The translations under genes and the position numbers were made by a program. Shown piece by piece: positions 50,929-61,494 of a stretch of 64,000 nucleotides of DNA. Numbering within the stretch: position 1 is the stretch's first letter; each line of letters starts with the position of its first letter. The stretch is taken from contig WBZZ01001140.1 of assembly GCA_019918135.1 (NCBI GenBank), positions 77,501 through 141,500 of the forward strand. The letters are read 5' to 3'. Under the pieces are notes generated by a model. The model did not search any database and was not told the origin of the DNA. It saw only the letters and a program-made list of their open reading frames with translations. The stretch comes from Paulinella micropora (taxonomy: Eukaryota > Cercozoa > Imbricatea > Euglyphida > Paulinellidae).

Positions 50929-53900
50929 TTGAAAAAACGACTGTTCTGATTTCAGAGAGTTGCTTAGATAGATCTTCTATAATAAGCATGAGATTATTAT
51001 TTTGTTTTTCTAAATTAACTACCTTTTCTGATAATTGTTGAACCGCTTTAATTAACGGGGCGATAAACTCGGAATAACCTATACCAAAGCCAACATCACC
51101 ACTATCAATACATTTAACATCTTCTGGATTAACACTCACACCTTTCAATTCGTATTCTTTTCTTTGCTTTGGACAGGGAACCATAATTGTTTCTTTTAAA
51201 ACCGCCAAAATCTAGCATATCCATTTCTGTTAATACGATTTCTAATTCCTGTGCTATTAAGCCAGTCCTAAATTTCTTGTTGTCATCAATCATACGATAG
51301 CAAACTGGATTTAACTTATTAATAAAATCTAAGCCTAAGCATTCCTTTATATCTGCTTTTTTTCTCCTGTCTGAATATTGAATTGGATTAGACAATACCC
51401 ATAATTGTCCATCGCTTGCTTTCAAAGACATTAAAGCAGTATTTGAACTATTCTCCCATATGAACCCACTCGTTGAAGAATTATTCACTCTAAATCTAAT
51501 AGCATAAGAAGTTAATCCTCCGCCAACTCCTCCTGCTGGTGCTGTTCCTCCACTTAATGATTTATTTGTCCCAGACTGAGACATATAAATCCCCTATGCT
51601 GAATCATTAGTATCCCAAATAAATATTCCTCTCGCATTCGTCCCGACTGTTTGTCCTTGAATTCCTATTTTCGCTCCATTAGTAGTTGTGGTCGTTAGCA
51701 ACCCAGAATATGTAATTCCCGAACTAGCCGTTATCAATCCTTTTGTCCATAAAGTTCCGTTTGCCCCATTTAATGACATTAACAATTGCTCATTAGAATT
51801 TTCCCACACAAAACCATCCGCCGAAGCAAAACCAGACCTAAATCTTATAGCAAGGCCTGAAATATCGTTGCCTGCAACCGCAGACCCTCCAGATAGACTT
51901 TTACCTGCCCCTGGCTGAGCCATATAAATCCCCCATCCTGCGTTGTCTGTATCCCACAGAAATATACCCTGTCCATTTCCTCCATCTACTTTATTTTGAA
52001 TAGATAACTTGCAACCGCCATCTGCTGTTAATAATCCGCTCGCCATTAATGTTGTTGTAGTCATGCCAGCAGTGGCCGTTAATGTAGTTCCCGTTATTGT
52101 TCCAGCACTTGTTATGTTGTTTGAATTCATATCCAAAGCACCATAAAACCGCATACCGCCAGCATTGTTAAAACGGACAATGTCAGATGAAGCACCTTTT
52201 ATTATCCAAAAGTTTTGAAATATAAAGTCCCGCCCCTTTTGCATCAAATGCTACATTCGTAAATACATAACCTCTTTGGTTCGCGGTTCCACTCGTAGCG
52301 GTATTTAGAGTAAATAAGAAATATTGATAATCACCTGATGTCTGTGAAAAGAATATATCTCGTCCATTTTGGTTTAATATCCTCGCCCCATTATATGTTA
52401 TATTTCCACCATTAGTGATAGTTTGATTATTAAAATTGGCGTTGTTCGTTAGAGTTAGATATTTTATCGTAGTGCTCGCCCCATTAAATGTTTTACTTCC
52501 TGTTATGGTTTGGTCTGTTGTTAGTTTCACACAATTGTCACCCAGATATTGCCTATTTACCGCTTCATTCGCATTTTGTGGGTGCTCCTATATTAACAAT
52601 CCGACTACTATTACAATCTAAGCCAGTAGCATTAAACCACGAAACAATCGTCCCGAATAATAAAACTTATTTTTTTCGCAGAAATTTCAAAGTTGTAATA
52701 TGTTGCAGTTTTCATATCCAAACTAGCAATTGACCCGATATTACTGGTAGAATTGAAAACAATGAATGTTCCCTTTGTTGTTGAATTTATTGAATTTCCA
52801 GTAATTTCAACATCACTGCTATATGTCTTAATTCCTGCTATGGTTTGGTTTCCAGTTAGTTTCACATTTTGCCCGTCTAATGTATCCACATAACTTTTGT
52901 TTGCTCCGTCCGTTGTTGCGGATGGTGTGGCTAAGTTTGTTATTTTGTTGTTATTCAAACTTAATGTTGTTCCAGTTGCGGTTATAATTAAAGTATTACC
53001 TGAATATAACTCTACATACGAACCAGTTATTTGTATCGGATACCAAGTCGCTGTTGCTGTTTTTTGTGCTGCAATCATTCCTATTTTTGTATCAAAGGCT
53101 ATGCCAATACCATCAAAAGTAGTAGGATTGGACGAACCACTTACTTCTAAAGTTGATGTGAATTTTTTATTCCCTGCTATGGTTTGGTCTCCTGTTAGTT
53201 TAACCACCGAAGTATCAAGGACAGAAACATCCACACCATCAACAAGATTGACATTTATTATGCTTTGGCTTTTCATATCAATACCCGCTCTCGAATTTAT
53301 TATACTGCTAAATGTTTTAATACCCGCTATAGTTTGGTCTCCTGTTAGTTTAACCGCGGAAGTATCAAGAACAGAAACATCAACACCATCAACCAAATTT
53401 ACATTCGTTATGCTTTGGCTTTTCATATCAATACCCGCATTTGCCGTTATTAATCCACTCGCCGTTATTGCTTTCGCGGTTAATAAACCTGCTGTGTCAA
53501 TTTCCAGAGCAGTGTCCCATGGAACAACATCCCCAATGGTACTCCCAATACCATATAAAATTCTAAATTTATCATTAACTTTCGCGATCGCAAAACTTGA
53601 AGTCGCATAACTAGATTCCCATCCGTTAGAATCCATATAAGCATCAAATGCCATACTTACACTACCATGCCCTAAATTGACTAACGAAAAAGTAGGATAA
53701 TTGTCTTGTGATGTAATTGCTTGCATATGCGCACCACCAGTTCGGTCGCCATAATTACCATACAATTCCAATCCACCAGTAGCACCATTTCCCTTTGTTG
53801 CTCTATGATTATCGGTTTCCCATACCATGTTGATAGTTTATCCACGAAATCCTTATTCCCCGTTATTGTTTGGTCTCCTGTTAGTTTAACCACCGAAGTA

Positions 53901-54418
53901 TCAAGAACAGAAACATCAACACCATCAACAAGATTAACATTTGTTATGCTTTGCCCTCCCATATTTAATGTTCCCGTCATATTGAAAGCACAATCTAATC
54001 TCAGAAAGGGTGATGTCGTATTTCTCCATTGCCCTGTGCTATAAATAAGCAATTGATTGCTGTTGGGTGTGCCAGTTATTGTTACATCCGTTAATTTATC
54101 TAATTCAAAGTCGCTTATATAACTTGAGGTTAATGTAGCAAATGAAGTATTGCCCAACCCATCTGTTTTTAATACTTGATTAGCCGTGCCGTCCGCTAAT
54201 GGTAAATCGTATTCGCTATTAATTGACACATAACCAGTATCAGATATCTACAAAGAGGAGTTATTATTTCGCGATGATATTGTTATGTCATCAGTCCTTG
54301 CTTGTATTGAGTTTGCTTCAATATGATCGCCGTATAATACTCCATCAATTTCTAAATTCTCATCCACTATAACAGAGCCGTAAAAATGATATGTCCATGG
54401 ATTGCCCAAATGGTTCAT
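50915..54418 (-). CDS. Long fibre protein with S74 chaperone (several frameshifts, one internal TAG)
   Basis: About 1,165 residues from the ATG at 54418 (MNHLGNPWTYHFYGSVIVDE). The shaft has repeats of NVNLVDGVDVSVLDTS.VKLTGDQTI.G (53280-53960), and the end has the S74 domain (YSDRRKKADIKECLGLDFIN, AQELEIVL) plus KETIMVPCPKQRKEYELKGV and a coiled coil. An in-frame TAG lies at 54248-54250, with frameshifts near 53820, 52600, 52210, 51590 and 51190. Its last 400 residues are much closer to the element 1 fibre than the rest, at DNA level too. Confidence 0.85.
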
Positions 54419-54520
54419 ATTTTAATAGAATTATTTTAGACAAATAAATTTTCAATTTGTGTTATATAGCAAAATCGCGAGCGATTTTTTATATATCGTA
54501 GAATATATAGTTAAAAAAAT

Positions 54521-55150
54521 ATGAATATATTCGGCCGATCGCAAGAACAGCAGTCAATAGATACTAAAACTATTGCAATCACTGCTACCCCGACATTAAC
54601 AAGAAACATTCAAAATGCGTATGTTGGTCTTGACCTTAGGTCGTGGATGGAAAGTTCCACATTCACTACTCTTTGCACGGGCGGTTATGGTAGCAAAACA
54701 ATATCTAATTTAGGATATGGTTATTTCATTAAAGTTGCTTTTGGCGGGTCTTTGAATTTGCCCGCCCCGACTGGAATAGGAACTTTTCAGTTCTGGTTTC
54801 ATAAAACGGACGGAACAAATGTTGATGACTTTTACAGCGAAGTGCTAAATTATACAACCGCCATTGAGTATAAGTCTTTTGATTGTATATGGCTAATTCA
54901 AAGATATGGAGTCCAAATGAAAATGATATGGTTAATGACTTGTCCCAATCCCGCGGATACCACCAATAATACAGCAATACGAATTTCTGGAAATACGACT
55001 AATGAGGTTTTATTAACATATGCGACAGATGCTCCAATAACATTGGAAGTATATTATAAAACGGCATCTGCGGATTATGTATCTTTTAAACCATCATATT
55101 TTAATATTGATGTGATGAGAGACATAGCACTAACCGCCGCTTACACATGA
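54521..55150 (+). CDS. Hypothetical beta-rich protein
   Basis: An intact 209-residue protein starting MNIFGRSQEQQSIDTKTIAI. Its opening resembles MNLFGQSTN of the structural protein at 31988, and it is beta-rich with many Thr, Gly and Asn (GIGTFQFWFHKTDGTNVDDF; TLEVYYKTASADYVSF). It may be another virion surface or fibre-associated protein; no family is recognised. Convergent with the next gene with a 10-bp overlap. Confidence 0.6.
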   Translation: MNIFGRSQEQQSIDTKTIAITATPTLTRNIQNAYVGLDLRSWMESSTFTTLCTGGYGSKTISNLGYGYFIKVAFGGSLNLPAPTGIGTFQFWFHKTDGTNVDDFYSEVLNYTTAIEYKSFDCIWLIQRYGVQMKMIWLMTCPNPADTTNNTAIRISGNTTNEVLLTYATDAPITLEVYYKTASADYVSFKPSYFNIDVMRDIALTAAYT

Positions 55151-55583
55151 AACCTGTCATACATATCTTTTAGTGTCGTGAGTTTGCCCTCGTGTTGAGA
55201 TAAGACATCGCGGGAAAATGTCTTATAATCTAACTTACCATATTTAAGAATAGGACGTTGGTCTGGTGGTATGTGTGCGTATCTACTCTCGTGCCATTTC
55301 TTCATATCCTCCTGCATTATGGTGCGGTCTTCCACTTTCATATACAAGAAATTAAACGGGTCTTTTGATACTTTCAAATGTGCCGTTATTATTTCATAGC
55401 AACTATACCCGCTCTCGGGCGGGTTCCGCTTTGCTTTAATCGGTGTTATCTTCTCATTTGGCGCTTCTAAAACAGGCACTTCTTTTTTGCTAATTCTTCT
55501 CCTACATTAGCATTGATTTCGGTCATACCAGTTTCCTTCAAATCACTTTCGTTAAAGGGTATATTCTTCTGTTGTTGGTTCAT
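55141..55583 (-). CDS. Hypothetical protein (one frameshift)
   Basis: From the ATG at 55583 (MNQQQKNIPFNESDLKETGM) to an A-run near 55483, where one base must be dropped, then VPVLEAPNEKITPIKAKRNP, GYSCYEIITAHLKVSKDPFN and ILKYGKLDYKTFSRDVL to the stop at 55141. About 147 residues. The Tyr/Leu-rich C-terminal half looks folded. Unknown function; adjacent to the replication gene. Confidence 0.5.
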
Positions 55584-55585
55584 TA

Positions 55586-55783
55586 TCAAAGAATTTTTTC
55601 ATCATATCGGAAGAAGTGCAATACAACTTCAACATTATCACCTTCTGGGGGTTGTTCGGGTCGGTATTTTTCATAAAATGCGACGATATCAGTTTTAAGC
55701 GATTTGCTTGTTGGCAGTTTTATATCGCTACTTAAATGAGTCCATTTTTCTATTTGGCTCAGATAATCTTTTTTGGTAGACAT
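55586..55783 (-). CDS. Small hypothetical protein
   Basis: An intact 65-residue protein from the ATG at 55783 (MSTKKDYLSQIEKWTHLSSD), ending VVLHFFRYDEKIL. The longer upstream extension in the same frame is Met/Ile/Thr-rich and overlaps the end of the primase-helicase gene, so I chose the inner ATG. Unknown function. Confidence 0.5.
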   Translation of the reverse strand: MSTKKDYLSQIEKWTHLSSDIKLPTSKSLKTDIVAFYEKYRPEQPPEGDNVEVVLHFFRYDEKIL

Positions 55784-55826
55784 GCTATATATAAGCATAA
55801 CAAAAAAAATCCGTTTTTTATATTGT

Positions 55827-58800
55827 TTATTCATCATCGTCATCGTCATCGTCAAAAGCCCATTCATTATCACCATAAATAACCTTCCATTGATTTTTAC
55901 ATTCTTCTAAGGTTGGTAAATCTACATATCTAACTCTTATACCTTCTTCCATTGTCTTCTTCTTTTCTACCACATCTGGCATCAGTTTTCTTAAATTAGT
56001 CCATAAACTGACCCGTGAAGTGTGCGGATTATTCGCATTGGCTTTATACACATCATACAATGCTTCTTTTGAAACTTCTTTACCAAAATGAATTTCTGGA
56101 AAGTTTTTCGTGATATATCCTAAGTTTAAGCAATGCAACCACCACTTTCTTAATTTTGAAATGGATTTCACTTTTTGTTCTCGTAGCCCCTTTGTAATGA
56201 TTGTTTCGCGATCGTTAAAATCGCTGAGGTCTCTTTCAAGAAGAAACTTTGCCAGTCGTTGCCTGTCAATAGATCTAATATCTGTAATTACTTTTCTTTT
56301 CTCGTCTGGTTTCATAAGTGCCAGTTCATCAGAAACTTCAAGGACTAACCATCGTTGCTCGGTGGTTCCCGCTGGCACTACCCATTCTTCGTTTGAAGCA
56401 AGGACCAAGAATAACATATTTTCTAATGTTAGATTTGGTAAATATTTTTGTTTAAGGGTGAGTGTATTTTCTGATACAAGTTTCTTAATTGTCCCCACTC
56501 GTTCTTTATCACCACCCAAACCATTTCGTCCATAAATACTACGATTGCTTTTGCGAGTTGCGCATTGAAATCGCCTAATATTTCTCTAACGTCGGACGGC
56601 TGGAAGTAATCGGCGCCTATTATGTCTTTGAATATTTCAAGAATAATACCCTTACCTGCTCGTTCAGTGCTTGTCAAAACTAATGATAAGTGTAGTTTTT
56701 GCCACGGCTTTTGGTAAATGCTCGCAAACATATCAAGCACCTTTTTATATATGTCTTGCCTCCCCCCACACCATCTGTTTAGGATATGTTGAAAGAATGC
56801 TTCATTTTTTTCTTTTTCTGCCGTGAATGATTTCACGTCTCCTAATGTGTCTGCTGGAATTTCAAAACCCTTAAACAAGTTATAAAACCCTTGTTTGTCG
56901 TTATCAAAGTATGCCTTGGGGTCAAAGATTACGTCATTTACTTCGCGTCTACTCGGGTGTGTAGTCCATATTTTATACAAATCAACAACATTCAATTTGG
57001 CGGGGTTTTTACCTAGTGCTATCCAGTCCTCCTTTGATAGATTGGTCTTTACTCTTTTGTTTTTGAAGAATGATTCCATTGCTGATTCCGTCTTGTAGCG
57101 AAATACCTTCTTGCCTTTGGAATCAACATATTCTTCAATTATAGTCGGCTTGGCTAAATTAGCAAAAGTGTATGATTCATTCATCCAGGCCAAAGCAGTG
57201 TCTATCAACTCTTTGAATTTTTCTACGCTTTTACATTCGCTGGCGAGTCGGCGCAGGTCATCAATCGTGTTGATATTACGGACGATAGGGGGTGATAATT
57301 CATGAATTTTCATGCCTTTACCCTCGCAAGTGCTATCGTGGCAGTAGAAATACAACCCGTCTCTTCTCCATACTACATAGCAATTGTCGCTTTTATTTTC
57401 TTCTCCGTTTATGATTGCTTTTGCTAGTTGGGCATTGAAATCACCTAATATTTCTTTAACATCGGACGGCTGGAAGTAATAATCGGCGCCTATTATGTCT
57501 TTGAATATTTCAAGAACAATACCTTTTCCTGCTCGTTCAGTGCTTGTCAAAACTAATGACAAGTTTAGTTTTTGCCACGGCTTTTGATAAATGCTCGCAA
57601 ACATATCAAGCACCTTTTTATATATGTCTTGTCTTCCCCCACACCATCTATTTAAGATATGTTGAAAGAATGCTTCATTTTTTCTTCTTCTGCCGTGAAT
57701 GATTTCACGTCTTCTAATGTGTCCGCTGGAATTTCAAAGCCCTTAAACAAGTTATAAAACCCTTGTTTGTCGTTATCAAAGTATGCCTTAGGATAAAAGA
57801 TTACATTCACTTCTCGTCTTTTTGGGTGTGTGATCCACATTTTATACAAATCAACGACATTCAATGTGGCTGGGTTCTTGCCTAGTGCTATCCAGTCCTC
57901 CTGTGATAAGTTAGTCTTTACTCTCTTGTTTTTGAAGAATGATTCCATTGCCGATTCCGTCTTGTAGCGGAACACCTGCTTACCTTTAGAATCAACATAT
58001 TCTTCAATTATGGTCGGCTTTGCTAAGTTAGCAAAAGTGTATGATTTATTCATCCAAGCCAAAGCAGTATCTATCAACTCTGTGAATTTTTCCAAATTAT
58101 TACATTCATCGGCAAGTCGTCGCAAATCTTCAATCGTGTTGATATTACGGACGACGGGGGGAGATAGTTCGTAAATTTTTATACCTTTGCCCTCGCAATT
58201 ACTATCATGGCAGTAGAAATACAATCCGTCTCTTCTCCATACTACATAGCAATTGTCGCTGTTATTTTCTTCTCCGTTTATAATACATATTCGTGTCCCT
58301 ATGGTTTTTAAAATAAACATTCTCTGCTTTTTTTCAACAATTTCCACATTTGGTATTTTGCTGAGTATGATTTCGTGTATTTCTTCCAATGTGATATGCT
58401 GATATCGTTTCAAAGTTGTATATTCGGGAATTTTAATATTGTAAAATGTATCGTCATCGGGTCGCATAATCAAATAATCGTCTATTTCTACATCTTGAAG
58501 CAGTTTCAGGGTGTTTGTTTTTGGTGTGTATGAATACGGAAGCAGAACGGTCGCTACCATCTTTATGAGAATAGATAGTGCGGAAAGCCCTGTTTTTGTT
58601 ATAAACAGAAATATCAAGTATGGTTCGCAACTCAATATTCTTGTCGGCTCGTTCAAATGTGAAACAGAGGTCGGGGTAATCTTTTTCAATTACTACTTCC
58701 ACATATTTCCAGAACTCTTTTTGTGTTTCGCAGTTTTGAAACACCAATCCATTATCGTAAGAAAAATGGCACGACATTTTACCATTCTTACTCGCATCCA

Positions 58801-59139
58801 AGTATCTTGCTCTTTTAGGATTATACTTCAAGCCTACATTAGCAAATACATTTTCCATAAGTGTATTCCATCGCTCATACATTTTTTCTCGTGAGATTGA
58901 TAATTCATCGCCATCAATGTCGGCAAACATTCGTTGGGGTTTGTTTTCAATTAATACTTCATAGTATTGTCTTTGTTCCTCTGGCGTTTTTCAATCAATG
59001 CCACGAAATCCTCTTGAAATGGCATAGTGGTGAATTGCTTGTTCCCCCACTTGATAAGGACCGCATCCTGCAGTTTATCTCTTAGTGCTTCTTCTTGTTT
59101 CCAATACCATTGCTCATTGGTCAGTGTCGGTGCGGTCAT
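55827..59139 (-). pseudogene. Primase-superfamily 3 helicase with internal tandem duplication
   Basis: Starts MTAPTLTNEQWYWKQEEALR. The N-terminal archaeo-eukaryotic primase-type domain has QRMFADIDGDELSI (acidic catalytic pair), MSCHFSYDNGLVF and ILDISVYNKNRAFRTIYSHK. A Cys/His-containing segment (YFYCHDSNCEGKG) follows. The helicase has STERAGKGIVLEIFKD (Walker A-like, GKG), VVFMDEMVW (Walker B) and LENMLFLVLASNEEWVVPAG (sensor). A block from NGEENxSDNCYVVWRRDGLY to FNAQLAKAI is present twice (58277-57415 and 57414-56548), so an intact protein would need removal of one copy. Frameshifts occur near 58980, 58500, 57690 and 56480. It is the only replication enzyme visible in element 2. Confidence 0.82.
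56548..58277. repeat. Tandem duplication of about 863 bp within the primase-helicase gene
   Basis: The two copies meet at 57414/57415 and encode about 90 percent identical protein by eye, with many silent and some replacement differences. This duplication is therefore older than the nearly identical triplication at 32371-34212. Confidence 0.85.
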
Positions 59140-59279
59140 CTTATATAGTCGCTCGGATCTTTTTATAAAAATAAATTAATTATTCTATATATCCGTATAT
59201 ATAACACTATACTGAATAGGTAATTATAATTTTTTTTATTTCTTTATACAAAAAGAATATATTGATTAATCATCACATA
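59140..59279. other. AT-rich intergenic region
   Basis: Short gene-free stretch with TATATATCCGTATATATAAC-like sequence (about 59187-59206), probably the promoter of the primase-helicase gene. Confidence 0.35.
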
Positions 59280-59828
59280 TTATCTTAGCCAAAAGGGTTT
59301 ATCGTTTGTTCCACTTCTAATCTTATCCAAGCAATCGCATGGGTCAAATCCTCTAAAAGCATTACAAAGAGTACACCGATAAAATTTCTTTTTCATACAA
59401 GATTTATGATAATACTTGTCTCTGTTTGGATATTTATCAACAATCTTTTTTGGAATTGCCCTATTGCTATTACAATAGCAACAGAATTTAATGTTTGGAT
59501 TGTCAAGGGTGCGAATAAGCAATGATAGGTCTGCATTCATTTGGCTGTTCTTAAATCGCTTGATACATTCAGATCCCAGCACCATTTCGTTCCGTTTTTT
59601 ACATTTTTTATAATGTAATTCTTTGTAATCTCGTGTGCAACAACAATATTGTTCATCCCCGTTTTCTATACTTTCCACAAGTTTCCAGTCGTTCGTGTTC
59701 CACTTTCCATCGGGGGACATAAATGAAACTGCATTGACTAGGTTTAGGAAATAATTTCCACTTACATAATCCAAATGAAGTCTTAGGTCGTCGTATGTCC
59801 AATACGATCGGCTGTGAGAGGTGTCCAT
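59280..59828 (-). CDS. Cys-rich zinc-ribbon-like protein
   Basis: An intact 182-residue protein (MDTSHSRSYWTYDDLRLHLD). Cys clusters at YCCCTRDYKELHYKKC, FCCYCNSNRA, HKSCMKKKFYRCTLC and DPCDC suggest two or three zinc-binding units. Its position beside the primase-helicase suggests a role in replication or transcription, which is inference. Confidence 0.6.
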   Translation of the reverse strand: MDTSHSRSYWTYDDLRLHLDYVSGNYFLNLVNAVSFMSPDGKWNTNDWKLVESIENGDEQYCCCTRDYKELHYKKCKKRNEMVLGSECIKRFKNSQMNADLSLLIRTLDNPNIKFCCYCNSNRAIPKKIVDKYPNRDKYYHKSCMKKKFYRCTLCNAFRGFDPCDCLDKIRSGTNDKPFWLR

Positions 59829-59875
59829 GGTTTATATAATAGTATATATATTTTTATGAGAATATATAAAATAAA

Positions 59876-60103
59876 TTATATATTGTTTAACATACTATTA
59901 CGAAACGCCCTTAATTCAAGTAATTCCGCTTTTTGTTTTTCACATTTCTCCTTCCGCAATGATTTTATCCTATCTTGGTTCTTGTAATAGTATGCCTTCG
60001 CGTTCGCCCTATTCTTGTCGGGATGAGCCCTTAAAAATGCTTTCGCCCTTTCCCTTCTCCGTTGAACTACTTCTTCCTTAGTGAATTGAGGTGTCCTCGG
60101 CAT
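59876..60103 (-). CDS. Small basic protein
   Basis: An intact 75-residue protein (MPRTPQFTKEEVVQRRRERA, KAYYYKNQDRIKSLRKEKC), very rich in Arg and Lys, with similarity in style to the repeat units of the protein in the inverted repeats. Possibly DNA-binding; family unknown. Confidence 0.5.
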   Translation of the reverse strand: MPRTPQFTKEEVVQRRRERAKAFLRAHPDKNRANAKAYYYKNQDRIKSLRKEKCEKQKAELLELRAFRNSMLNNI

Positions 60104-60122
60104 TATGTCCTTTATATATAAT

Positions 60123-61439
60123 TATATTATTTTAATTATTTTAAATTAAAAATCGCCATTATCCGCGATATGTCCCTAAATGTTGTTAAAACCACTCGGC
60201 CAGTTGTTGTTAATAGTAGCAGTCTGAGAGAGACAAACCCGTGTTTGTATTAATGAAGGCCGAATTGATCGAGGCCAATACCCGCGGCCGGAAAATTATT
60301 TTTCCTTATTGTATAAAAACGGGAGACGACAAAAAAATTCATTTCTTAATAAAAGGTTGGACAACTTGGACAAGTTAAAATATAGATAATAGTAAGAAGA
60401 ATAATATAATAAATACTGAAATTTATTAACTAAAAAGTGTCCAACCTTATAAAAAATCGCTTGGCCGTGGCCAACCATGGGGTTGGACACCAATAGGAGA
60501 AGACAATCTCTCTCACCTGCTCTTATATTCAATCATTGAATTATGTATTAAGCATATACTATTCATCGTATATATAATGAGTTCTACCATAGAAGAAATA
60601 AAGGCTGTGTTTAGTCTCCCTGATCCAAGAAGGCAACGATATAGGGAAAAATATGTGGAAAATAATAAGGAGAAAATTAAAGAGCAACAGAGGAAATATA
60701 GAGAAGCAAATAAAGATAAGATAAATAAACAACGAAGGGAATATTATAAGAAAAATAGAGATAAAATCCAAGAGCAACAGAAGAAATACAGAGAAATTGA
60801 TAAAGTAGTATTGGATAAATACAAAGAGGAATATCTCAAGCAGATAGAGCAAGAGAAGCAGGAAGAAACAAATCCAAATATTGAATATTTGAAATCACTT
60901 CAATTCTGATCATATCAGCAAAAAAATATCGTTAGCCCTGTAGCGGATACACCAATTTTGGTCAAAAAGGATTTTTTTGCCGATCGTCCAAGGAGAAAAG
61001 CAAAAAGTAAAACTCTTTTTTCCCCCCTTACTCGCGTGGCTATCGCCCCCTCCCCCCACGAACTTCGTTCGTTGCCCCCTCCCCCATTTGTTGTGTTTGA
61101 TGATCATTTATGGACAAGTCTATTCGTATATTAAATACAAGCACAGAAAGGATGAAAAACACACACAGGAAAACAGAAAACACACACAGGAAGCATAAAA
61201 CATACCTTTGTTTTACAAAAACACGGAAAACTAAGCAGACTAAGGAAGATTTAGACAAAATAACGACTAATTCATATAAATGAAATTTATATATATTTTT
61301 TAGAATAAAAATATGAATTAGTCGTTATTTTGTCTAAATCTTCCTTAGTCTGCTTAGTTTTCCGTGTTTTTGTAAAACAAAGGTATGTTTTATGCTTCCT
61401 GTGTGTGTTTTCTGTTTTCCTGTGTGTGTTTTTCATCTT
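60123..61439 (-). repeat. Element 2 right terminal inverted repeat (about 1.32 kb)
   Basis: Reverse complement of 29027-30345. The inner boundary is sharp at AATTATATTAT (60121-60131), where the left copy instead continues with the ATAGACTTGTCTAT palindrome. Confidence 0.93.
60577..60909 (+). CDS. Repeat-rich coiled-coil protein encoded in the inverted repeat (copy 2)
   Basis: Identical 110-residue product to that of 29559-29891, in mirror orientation, so both point towards the element's ends. Conservation of an intact frame in both copies, where most other genes are broken, suggests recent conversion between the repeats or very recent integration. Confidence 0.65.
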   Translation: MSSTIEEIKAVFSLPDPRRQRYREKYVENNKEKIKEQQRKYREANKDKINKQRREYYKKNRDKIQEQQKKYREIDKVVLDKYKEEYLKQIEQEKQEETNPNIEYLKSLQF

Positions 61440-61494
61440 TTCTGTGCTTGTATTTAATATACCAATAGACTTGTCCATATATATAAATGATCAT
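61100..61494. repeat. Right terminal palindrome (hairpin-forming), more complete than the left
   Basis: The inner arm (61100-61276) and outer arm (61312-61494) are inverted copies around a 35-nt AT-rich spacer (61277-61311). Both arms include ATAGACTTGTCCAT (61110-61123 inverted; 61465-61478), equidistant (about 184 bp) from the centre, and both end in ATGATCAT. The outer arm has a small ATATAT insertion. Confidence 0.85.

Larger units (their letters stand above)
29027..61439. mobile_element. Element 2: integrated Polinton-like virus with palindromic termini, 32.4 kb
   Basis: Bounded by 1.3-kb inverted repeats that are nearly identical. It encodes a resolvase-like tyrosine recombinase, packaging ATPase, penton, major capsid protein, primase-helicase, phospholipase-like protein, GIY-YIG nuclease and S74 fibre. 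No polymerase B, retroviral-type integrase or adenain-like protease is visible. Capsid genes are in one minus-strand block (34721-39288 and on). A DIRS-type retrotransposon is nested at 39666-46904. No target duplication was found. On the right, the outer palindrome arm reaches about 61494, so the true edge there may be further out. Confidence 0.9.

Noticed and set aside
5148..54250. Reassigned stop codons (UAA/UAG as sense) to explain internal stops
   Set aside because: Several intact genes end cleanly with TAA or TAG next to the following gene, so the standard code is used.
29027..61439. Target site duplication around element 2
   Set aside because: No matching 4-8 bp words were found beside either the 29027/61439 or the 29027/61494 boundaries.
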